Positions 45,319 through 55,629 of a DNA stretch of 64,000 nucleotides are shown here, piece by piece. The stretch is from positions 72,467,960 to 72,531,959 of the forward strand of contig NC_092345.1 of NCBI RefSeq assembly GCF_963676685.1. Reading direction: 5' to 3'. This DNA comes from Mytilus edulis. Taxonomy: Eukaryota > Mollusca > Bivalvia > Mytilida > Mytilidae. The notes under the pieces were generated by a model. The model saw only the letters and a program-made list of their open reading frames with translations. It had not been told where the DNA came from and did no database searches. The translations under genes were made by a program, and so were the position numbers. Numbering within the stretch: the stretch's first letter is position 1; each line of letters opens with the position of its first letter.

Positions 45319-47158
45319 TACTGAAGATAGCAAGGGAAATCAAAGTCACTCAAACTTCAAGTCTTTTATACTTTTTTGAAGCTTTTGATTAGTACATTTG
45401 ATTTTGATCACAAAGAATAGAAATTTTTCACTGAGAACAATACTGTGTTGAGAAAAGTGCTGAGTCATCATGATAGGTCAAATTGATTGGTAATGATATA
45501 AAACTTTATTCTAGGATGTCAATATTAACTATATTGTGTAAAATGCACCATATTATAGTTCTTTTGTATTTGATTTCACCTTTCGCAATGATTTTTACAA
45601 TTTGAAACACCAGAATTCAAGTCGCAACAAATATTTTTTACTGAAATGTTTGCCTTTTTGCTGCGTAATTCCCTGAATGTATAACTTGGGTATTTCTGTA
45701 AACATAATCTATTAAAATGGGAAATTGCCTGGTTTAGTTGTATTGTTTATGGAATTAGGCAATATTTGATCACATTGAAAGCATTTTCAGTGTTAGAATT
45801 GTTCATCTAAAAAAAAAGAGGCCCACTTGAGGCTAAATTTACATAGAATTTATACTCTCCTGTGTAAAGAATTGTTCACATTCTTGATAATGCATGCAGC
45901 AAATATTTCAAAAGTGCTTCATTTTGTAGTTTCTTTCTTTTATTATATCAGACATAAATAATTTTTAATTTCCTACTGTTTGAAAGGACTTTTGTTGGAA
46001 ATTAATACTCCCAAGGGACATAATTCAGCTTTTTACATTGATTAATACAGGCATCAAAGGCAACTTTACAGCTGAGTAGTTTGCATATTTAAAGTTTAAA
46101 GTGTCTAATATCTTTGTTTTCATCATCTCAAGACAGAATAATAGATTTTATAACAAGCTCTAAAATTTTTAACCACAATATGGCATATACTAAAGCATGG
46201 AATAGAAATTAGTATGAAAAATCTTGCATTTGTGCATTTCTTGTAAATTTTTGATAAAATGAATACAAATTGAATGGAACTGTCCATTTTATCTGTTTAA
46301 GGTAGATGGGGTGTCTAAATAATAATCCATAGAATTTCTTAATAATTTGCCAAAATGTAGTTTATATCCTGCTTGTTTAAGAACATTAATAAAAAAAATG
46401 GGTCACCGGACTTATTTTCACACTACAGGTTGTGCAAAATTGTCAGATTTTGTATAGATTATGCATGGAAAACCCAATTTTCGGTCATAAACGAAAACTA
46501 CACCATATAATTTTGAGATAAAATATGAGAAGATAGCTCCAATAATATTCTTTCAGATAAGAAGAAGAAAAAATGGGGTCACCGGACTCGTTTTCTTGCT
46601 ACATAATAAAAAGGGTAAATTCCTAACACATTCTTTTGTAAAAGTAACACTATCTGAATTATCTGCCCTTGCATTTGAATTGTCTCCCCTTATATGGCAA
46701 AGTTGGAAAAAAATGAATCAAACAAAAGTATTTGTTTTTTGGTAAAATACAACCCTAAATATGATAAAACATGGCATTTTCTATATTATAATGAAAAATC
46801 TTACACATGAATTACCTACTAATCTTAAAATTTGCACATTTTATCAAAAATCTAGACCTTGTTTTCTGGTATTTCAAAATCCAAAATGGAGGAAGACACC
46901 CTATCTACCTTAAATGGAACTATTTATCATTCTTTTTAAATAAGATAAGATATGATTGGATACAGGTTGTTTATTAAGGCTTTTCTGAAAGAAGTAGAGA
47001 ATGAGGTAAACCAGCATGTAGGGGTGGGGACATAAAATGATCTATGTTTCTTTAAGTACTGGGGACATACAAGTATTTATTATAGCCAAGGTTTTCACAA
47101 TAGCCCAGTATTGCATTAATAATGTCATAAGAATTCTTTATATCTCTATGTCACAGTA
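45319..47158. other. Spacer between two MITE copies
   Basis: About 1.84 kb of AT-rich sequence found nowhere else in this window, containing the TTAA-flanked element at 46301-46909. No gene is supported. Confidence 0.5.
46301..46909. mobile_element. TTAA-flanked TIR element
   Basis: The ends GGTAGATGGGGTGTCT and AGACACCCTATCTACC are inverted copies with one mismatch, each bordered by TTAA (46297-46300 and 46910-46913). TTAA duplication is the signature of piggyBac-type elements. Inside, GGGTCACCGGACT occurs twice (near 46400 and 46574). Non-coding. Confidence 0.75.
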
Positions 47159-47295
47159 TAGGGAAAACGGTAGTATTTAATTTTCCCATCATTAGGTTGG
47201 CCTTTTGTGTACCGAAGGCAGGTGAAGGAAGTCAAATTAGGAGCGCTGTGATTGGATGTGAGGGTACAATATATTTTTTATTTATCTATGAATAA

Positions 47296-48206
47296 TAGAC
47301 TTGCTATAATTCCCTTTGTAATATTTCTCTCTTACTAATTTATATGTTTACTGATAAGTGCCAGCCTACTGATTGCCCTTGGAGAAAGGGACTTGTATAA
47401 TAACATTTTATACCGACCAGATACTGGTCGGTAAGAGGTTATTATTTCACATCTGCTGATAATAGATAATTAGGCTGTCATGTGTATATATCCCATGCTG
47501 TTCTCCCATATTTTAAAATTGTCTTTTGAATGAAACCGAGTTATGTCCATGTGTTTCACGTAGTTTTGCCAAAGTATTCTGATATGACGATTTAAATGTT
47601 TTGAAAACACTGTCAATTTTTTGCAATTCTCTAACACATTTTCTACATGCAGTATCTGCATGTGTCTCTTCTGTAATATTTATTTCCAGATATTTTTCAA
47701 TAAGAATACAGTATTCAGATTTGATGCTGCCATGAAATAATTTTCTCCTGTAATCACTTTTTTCAATTCTGTTTCCACAAATTACACAAAGAGTTTTTTT
47801 TTAGCTGTTGGAGTAAATTTTATAAATCTAAAAAACTTTTTTGGAGTAAAACTTTCTGCCATTGGAAACAACAGAAACTCTGACAATGATGTGATGTTTG
47901 ATCATATGTATAAGTTCAGTGACCTTGTCGTTCTAGTAAGTTATAAAATGAAAATAAATAAACAGTATTTGCACAACACTGGAATATCAAGTTTCACTTC
48001 CCAACTGTTATCTGAAATTCTTACCAATAAATGTCAATCTTAATTACTCTAAGATTAACAGTTTGGTCACGCCTCAGACAAACTTTACAAGTCCCTTCCT
48101 CCTGCAGATGTCAGTATAATTATAATCTCCTAGTAGCAGTAAAATTATTAAAGAAGCAAAATTGAAAAAATAATAATAATTAGGAAGGGACATGTAGCAA
48201 GTCTAG
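47296..48206. mobile_element. hAT-like element nested in MITE copy 2
   Basis: The ends TAGACTTGCTA and TAGCAAGTCTA(G) are inverted. ATGAATAA flanks both sides (47288-47295 and 48207-48214), and MITE copy 1 shows the uninterrupted target near 45010. An 8-bp duplication of the form nTnnnnAn is typical of hAT transposons. The interior holds a protein-coding fragment on the minus strand rather than a transposase. Confidence 0.75.
47513..47862 (-). pseudogene. Captured exon with ZAD-like zinc-binding domain
   Basis: From ATG at 47862-47860 the minus strand reads MAESFTPKKFFRF and on to a run of nine A (complement of 47794-47802). After this run the frame must shift by one to continue as LCVICGN, then a K/R-rich stretch, EYCILIEKYLEI, and ACRKCVRELQKI, ending at TAA 47515-47513. 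The paired CxxC...CxxC spacing of about 45 residues resembles a ZAD-type zinc-binding domain. The piece has no DDE or hAT domain and may be a captured host exon or the N-terminus of a lost element protein. The shift in the A run argues that it is dead or needs slippage. Confidence 0.5.
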
Positions 48207-48515
48207 ATGAATAACTGCAGTGTGTATATTTACAATATAAATTTTAAAACCTATTGAAATATTTTCTAGAGAATTATTCGAAAAGACTTGCAAAATTTCA
48301 TAAATTTGGTGCAAAATGACGGTGAGCATGGATAACATAAACAAGCTCCGTTGGAAGTTGGTCATGTACTATTTGGCTTTAATTTTTAAAACAGAGTAAT
48401 AAAGTACTAACACAACATATAACTGTTTTATCCAGGTTTTTATCTTAAAAAGTGGTAAATTTAGAAAATGTTAACATTGTCGCCTATGGCAGAATAAATA
48501 GTACCGTTTTCCCTA

Positions 48516-48984
48516 CATTTCCACACACTTTTCCCGAATGTAAATCATGAACTTTTAAGATATTCATTTGAATTCAGTTTTTATTAGATATGTATAGCTC
48601 CTCTATATATTATATAATTATTGTATTTTGCCCACAGCTTTTACGCAGCTCTATCCGCTTGGAATGGCGGTTGACCCGTCAGTCATTTATGACTGCCTTG
48701 GTCAATTTGGCACATTTCGCTGCGTTTACTTTAGATATGCGTCATTTTGTCGCATATTTCAATTAGCATCCAAAACATTTGATATTGGGGGTCTCTGTAT
48801 CCCAGGACCCACCACACAAAAAATAATGAATCTCTGTATCCCAGGATTCATTTTATTTTATTGGATGCTTCATTTATTGTAAATATTTAGTTATCTATCT
48901 AGTTAGTTATCTAGTTATCTTTTGTAGTCTGCCAATATGAAAGGTGACTACGTTCATTTAATTATCTATCTGCTTGCTATATAT
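48516..48984. repeat. Dispersed repeat S, copy 2
   Basis: It matches 18063-18490 (CCACACACTTTTCCCGAA through GGTGACTACGTTCATTTAAT). Its left edge is the MITE cluster boundary. Confidence 0.65.
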
Positions 48985-50181
48985 AGACCCTTCTACAACG
49001 AAATTTGTTTTACATGCACACGTATAAAAATTGCGGTTTTTATCCAACGCAATCATAGGTTTGAACGTAGTTTTCAATTTAGACTCGTTTATATTTTTTC
49101 GTTTGGGCTTGTATCATATTTTCCCTCCAGTTTATATGATCCGTTCATCCTATATTGGCTCTTAAAATTCAAGAGTCTATCTTAAAATGAGGGTACTTTT
49201 TATATGGCCTTCCAAATACCGTTTCGATCCCTAACATCACTGAAGAGACATTTATTGTCGAAATCCGTATCTGGTGTACTAAACAAATATTGACACCTTA
49301 TGTTTGTGGCATAACATCGTGGCCACAAATTAAAAAATTTCTGTTTAGTATTAAATTTATATTAAGATCCATTTTGTAACATCTTGTGATCAATTTTATC
49401 TGGAAATCGCCAATGGCAGTCCGCAAGGTTAAAGAACATCAGTTGTTCGACCTGTTAGTCAAATGCGTTTTGTTTAAATATACTTCTTCACTTTTTTGGT
49501 CTTTTGGAAAATGTTGTTTGTGCTGTTTTTAGACCCTTCTACAACGAATTTGTTTTACATGCACACGTATAAAAATTGCGGTTTTTATCCAACGCAATCA
49601 TAGGTTTGAACGTAGTTTTCAATTTAGACTCGTTTATATTTTTTCGTTTGGGCTTGTATCATATTTTCCCTCCGTTTTATATGATCCGTTCATCCTATAT
49701 TGGCTCTTAAAATTCAAGAGTCTATCTAAAAATGAGGGTACTTTTTATATGGCCTTCCAAATACCGTTTCGATCCCTACCATCACTGAAGAGACATTTAT
49801 TGTCGAAATCCGGATCTGGTGTACTAAAAAAATATTGACACCTTATGTTTGTGACATAACATCGTGGCCACAAGTAAAACAAATTCTGTTTAGTATTAAA
49901 TTTATATTAAGATCCATTTTGTTACATCTTGTGATCAATTTTATTTGGCAATCGCCAATGGCAGTCAGCAGGGTTAAAGAACATCAGTTGTTCGACCTGT
50001 TAGTCAAATGCGTTTTGTTTAAATATACTTCTTCACTTTTTTGGTCTTTTGGAAAATGTTGTTTGTGCTGTTTTTAGACCCTTCTACAACGAAATTTGTT
50101 TTACATGCACACGTATAAAAATTGCGGTTTTTATCCAACGCAATCATAGGTTTTGAACGTAGTTTTCAATTTAGACTCGTA
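48985..50181. repeat. 546-bp tandem repeat, 2.2 copies
   Basis: Units start with AGACCCTTCTACAACGAA at 48985, 49531 and 50076; the third is cut after about 105 bases. The copies differ by only a few bases. The unit contains ATTGTCGAAATCCG, a phrase also found upstream of the B exons. Open frames in it (for example 49835-50077) are not conserved between the two units. Confidence 0.85.
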
Positions 50182-51112
50182 TATATATCTTAACTGTTTA
50201 TCTGGTTATATGTGTTTATAATTTTGTAGTTTGTAATAAGGCTGTGGCCAAATACTACCAAAACTGTGTTTCTGATATTTGCGCATCAATAATAATAGAA
50301 TTTATGATTCAGCATAGATTTTGTTATTAGTGTAAGCAATGTGTGTCTACTTTTTGTGCTACTTTCGTGCTACTTTTTGTCTAATGTGGGTTATCACTTA
50401 TCTGATTGATCACGCGCAGTATGACTGCGAATGCAATCTTTTCAATAGCTACATTTGACGGAAGCAGACGTATATACATTTTGAGGATTTCAAAAACCCA
50501 CCCATCCACCGCTTTTTGCTCATAATATATATAGACAATTTTTGCTGTGTCTTGATGTATTTTTTCCGAATGTTCCTGTTACAATTAATGGTTCGAGACG
50601 TCAACTAAGCAGTCAACTGTATATGAAGTGTATCAGTGTGGTATCCAGTGTACTTATCTTAAGTCCGTATTTTGCTGGTTGAACTTTACCATCTTAACGT
50701 TATGTGCGTGGTTTGTTTCAAGACTAAGTATTTTAGAGACATTTCGCTGCGTTTGCTTTAGATATGCGTCAGTTTGTCGCATATTTCAATTCGCATCCAA
50801 AACATTTGATATTGGGGGTCTCTGTATCCCAGGACCCACCACACAAAAAATAATGAATCTCTGTATCCCAGGATTCATTTTATTTTATTGGATGCTTCAT
50901 TTATTGTAAATATTTAGTTATCTATCTACTTAGTTATCTAGTTATCTTTTGTAGTCTGCCAATATGAAAGGTGACTACGTTCATTTAATTATCTATCTGC
51001 TTGCTATACATATATATATCTTAACTGTTTATCTAGTTATAATTTTGTAGCTTGTAATAAGGCTGTGGCCAAATACTGCCAAAACTGTGTTTCTGATATT
51101 TGAGCATCAATA
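50182..51112. repeat. Repeat S copy 3 and unique spacer
   Basis: About 50190-50300 repeats the 18495-18610 region (TATATGTGTTTATAATTTTG). Roughly 50300-50725 is unique here, and 50740-51112 is repeat S again. No gene is supported. Confidence 0.5.
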
Positions 51113-53215
51113 ATAAACAAAAATACCCAACTACAAGGTTAAAAAAGTCCATTAAACCTGACAAAAACAGACACTCGACTATACCAACTAAAGGAACGAA
51201 TGGAAAAGATATTTAAAAAAAAAACGAATGATGCAACCACTGGGTCGATACCACTGCTTTTGAAGTTTTTACTCCTCTAGGATATATGTTCATGATTATA
51301 AATTAACTGTTTATAGAACTTTGAATTTTTGAATACCAAGTCTTTTCTACTTCAGGAAAAGACTACCATAGCTGTTTTTAGTATAACTTTTAGGAATTAT
51401 TGGAACTCAATGCTCTACAATTTCGTACTTTATTTGGCTTTTTTTTTAATTTATTTTGATTTGAGCGTCACTGATGAAACTTTGTAGAAAAACGCGCGTC
51501 TGGTGCAAATACAAACTGTAATCCTTGTATCAATGATTAGTTTATTTATAAAGTACACATTTTCTTATTGTTTTGACCTTCGAATTTCTAATCGCATGGA
51601 GAGATGTTTCGTGTATCACATTCACGGAATATGATAAAAACAAAGGGATACGACAGACACATTAATTTGATTTGCCTATATTGTGACATTTTCATTTGAT
51701 ATTCGTTAGGTAATTGACGACTTTCAATAGTCATTTTAATGTTCATTTCGTGGAAATCAACGCTATATCAAATTCTCACTTATTATGAAATATATCATCC
51801 AACTGAAAAGTACAAAAACAGTGCAAATATTCTGACAGGCACATCTAGATGTTTTAATAAACTATTGGCGACGACTTTATAACTATCAGTTTTATTGGTT
51901 CCAACCAGTTGATATTACTTTATGTTTCTGTCCATGTTCTAATGGATAAACTTATAACCACAGAGTTAGAATAGAGTTGACGCCGACCATCTTTCAAACC
52001 CTACAATCTAGCATTATGACATTCAGTTCGTTTTTATGTAACGTAAAATTTCGTTGACCATACCTATTGCATTTAAAGGTAGTGTTTATGAACAGACTGG
52101 ATAGATCGTATGGCAGGGAAAAGGTTTACTTTCTTTTGATTGATTGATTGGTGTTTACGCCACCTTAAACACTATTGTGTTATTGTGCAGCTGTCAGTTT
52201 TTATTGGTGATGGAAACTGGATGGCCGGAGATAAAAACTAACAATCATAGTCAATTAAGTTTGGAGTCGAAGACACCTGTCACGTAAGGAATTCAAACTC
52301 TCAACCTTAGTGTTGACCTCTCGTCCCCCTGAGGAACCCAACTTTCTTTTGAAATTGATTGTTTCGTTGGGTAGATCAAGGATTTGTGTAGTAGACTTAC
52401 TATACAAATCCTTGGATAGATGAAATGAATAACAGTTCTACATGTCAAATGGATCAATTATCAGTAAAACGCAACGTATAATTCGTGGTTTATAGAATTC
52501 TTCACATGACAAAAGTAGAGACGCTAGATACCAAGAGACATTCAAAACACATTAGTTGAATATAAAATCAAGTGACAAAAAACAAAGAAAAACAATCAAG
52601 TCGTCCACAAAACAATCATTTCATATTTATATTGAGCAACACGAATCCTATCGAAAACTATGGGTTATAGCATCTGGTCCGGAAAAGTAAGCAGATCTTG
52701 TTTCACTAGTGTTATTCTGATAGTGCCCTAGAGTATCAGTAGCCCAGTAGCACTTACTAATTTCTTAATATACGGATTTTACGTTATTAAAATGTGTTGT
52801 AACAAAAATTTTAAAAATATTTTTTAAACTTCTATTTAAAATTAAGGAATGTATCTCCCTCATGCAAAGCCCTGATTCCTTGCCCGGCTTTGGCTATACT
52901 TTTTTTTTATCCTTTTTTGTTTATATTTCCTCGTAATTTTAATAAGCTTTGGATTTTCGAATAAGTTGGCCTCGATTATCACTAAAGATACATCAATTGT
53001 CGAAATTCGAATCTGGTGCAGAACATTAGTACCGTGTATGTTATTAAGTCAATTACTTCCCTTTTGTTAAAATCGGAAGCCTCAATCCAAGTTTTAAAAA
53101 AAAACAATCCAAAACATGAATAACTTTCCAATTAAAATTATATATCCATGCTTGTAAAATCTAGGGGTCAACAAGAAGCCATGCAATTTCAAGGCCGTAT
53201 TAGATCAGATAAGAT
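51113..53215 (+). repeat. B-promoter module, copy 3
   Basis: Repeat R is shortened (51113-51680, missing the TCACCAGCCTAGTAGTCAGC part). It is followed by the SINE-like piece (52134-52338), hairpin (52377-52414) and upstream region. It pairs with copy 1: both have GATGTTGATGCCAGTA-type sequence after the exon, while copies 2 and 4 have a deletion there. Confidence 0.7.
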
Positions 53216-53291
53216 ATGAAACTTCTATTTACAATGGAGTATTCAGGGATTGCATTTTTGTGTCACATTTTTGTAGTTTTCAAACTGTTCG
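53216..53291 (+). CDS. Extra B-type first exon upstream of B2
   Basis: It has an intact ATG, 25 codons (MKLLFTMEYSGIAFLCHIFV and on) and a GTAAGA donor in phase 1. It lies 2.4 kb before B2 exon 1 and 3.0 kb before B2 exon 2. No insertion interrupts the region between, unlike upstream of B1. It is a candidate alternative first exon or promoter. Confidence 0.65.
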
Positions 53292-53509
53292 GTAAGATAA
53301 AAACAATCACAGTAATTTTTCTCATACACACGATGTTGATGCCAGTAAACAAGTGTGTACACAAAACTTTAAAATTCTTACCTTTCTTGAAAAATGCATG
53401 TAAATCTTAATAACTAATCAGAAACATAAGAATCACATAGTTAATTCCTTATCATACTAACCCACGTAATTAAGCGACAGCTCATATTTGAATAATTTCG
53501 CTTTACTTA

Positions 53510-55629
53510 CATAAATTAACACTCGACTATACCAACTAAAGGAACGAATGGAAAAGATATTTAAAAAAATCTAACAAATGATGCAACCACTGGGTCGATG
53601 CCACTGCTTTTAAAGTTTTCACTCCTCTAGGGTATCACCAGCCCAGTAGTCAGCACTTCTGTGTTGACATGCATTATCATTGATATGTTAATAATTATAA
53701 ATTAACTGTTAACAAAACTTTGAATTTTTGAAATACCAAGTCTTTTCTACTTCAGGAAAAGACTACCTTAGCTGTTTTTAGTAAAACTTAAAGGAATTTT
53801 TGGTACTCAATGCTCTACAACTTCGTACTTTATTTGGCTTTTTTTTTTTTTTTACTTATTTTGATTTGAGCGTCACTGATGAAACTTTTGTAGAAAAACG
53901 CGCGTCTGGTGCAAATACAAACTGTAATCCTTGTATCAATGATTAGTTTATTTATAAAGTTCACATTTTCTTATTGTTTTGACCTTCTATTTTTTAATCG
54001 CATGGAGAGATGTTTCGTGTATCACATTCACGGAATATGATAAAAAAAAAAAAGGAATACGACAGACACATTAATTGGATTTGCCAATATTATGACATTT
54101 CCATTTGATATTTGTTAGGTAATTGACGACTTTCAAAAGTCATTTAAATGTTCATTTCGTGAAAATCAACGCTATATCAAATTCTCACTCATTATGAAAG
54201 ATATCATCCAACTGAAAAGTACAAAAACAGTGCAAATATTCTGACAAGCACATCTAGATGTTTTAATAAACTATTGGCGACGACTTTATAACTATCAGTT
54301 TTATTGGTTCCAACCAGTTGATATTACTTTATGTTTCTGTTCATGTTCTTGTGGATAAACCTATAACCACGGAGTTAGAATAGAGTTGACGCCGACCATC
54401 TTTCAAACCCCACAATCTAGCATTATGACATTCAGTTCGTTTTTACGTAACGTCAAATTTCGTTGACCATACCTATTGCATTTAAAGGTAGTGTTTATGA
54501 ACAAACTGGATAGATCGTATGGCAGGGAAAAGGTTTACTTTCTTTTGATTGATTGATTGATTGGTGTTTATGCCACCTTAAACACTATTGTGTTATTGTG
54601 CGGCTGTCAGTTTTTATTGGTGATGGAAACTGGATGGCCGGAGATAAAAACTAACAATCATAGCCAATTAAGTTTGGAGTAGAAGGCACCTGTCACGTAA
54701 GGAATTCAAACTCTCAACCTTAGTGTTGACCTCTCGTCCCCCTGAGGAACCCAACTTTCTTTTGAAATTGATTGTTTCGTTGGGTAGATCAAGGATTTGT
54801 GTAGTAGACTTACTATACAAATCCTTGGATAGATGAAATAAATAACAGTTCTACATGTCAAATGGATCAATTATCAGTAAAACGCAATGTATAATTCGTG
54901 GTTTATAGAATTCTTCACATGAAAAAAAAAATAGAGACGGTAGATACCAAGAGACATTCAAAACACATTAATTGAATATAAAAACAAGTGACAAAAAACA
55001 AAGAAAAACAATCAAGTCGTCCACAAAACAATAATTTCATATTTATATTGAGCAACACGAATCCTATCGAAAACTGTGGGTTATAGCATCTGGTCCGGAA
55101 AGGTAGGCAGATTTTGGCTCACTAGTGTTATCTGATAGTGCCCTAGAGTATCACTAGCCCAGTAGATCTTACTTATTTCTGAATATACGGATTTTACGTT
55201 ATTAAAATTTGTTGTAACAAAAATTTTAAAAATATTTTTTAAACTTCTATTTAAAATTAAGGAATGTATCTCCCTCATGAAAAGCCCTGATTCCATGCCC
55301 GGCTTTGGCTATACTTTTTTTTATCCTTTTTTTGTTTATATTTCCTCATAATTTTAATAAGCTTTGGATTTTCGAATAAGTTGGCTTCGATTATCACTAA
55401 AGTTACATTAATTGTCGAAATTCGAATCTGGTGCAGAACATTAGTACCGTTAATGTTATTAAGTCAATTACTTCCCTTTTGTTAAAATCGGAAGCCTCAA
55501 TCCATGTTTAAAAAAAACCTATCCAATACATGAATAACTTTCCAATTAAAATTATATATCCATGCTTGTAAGATCTAGGGGTCAACAAGAATCCATGCAA
55601 TTTCAAGGCCGTATTAGATCAGATAAGAT
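53510..55629 (+). repeat. B-promoter module, copy 4 (drives B2)
   Basis: Contents are repeat R (53510-54085), the SINE-like piece (54537-54745), the hairpin (54790-54827) and the immediate upstream region with a TATATA-like sequence near 55553. It joins copy 3 directly near 53510. Confidence 0.7.

Larger units (their letters stand above)
47159..48515. mobile_element. MITE copy 2, split by a hAT-like insert
   Basis: It has the same ends as copy 1 (TAGGGAAAACGGTAG ... CCGTTTTCCCTA). It is interrupted at 47296-48206. The left flank is TA; the right flank is CA, so the duplication is not intact on that side. Confidence 0.8.
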
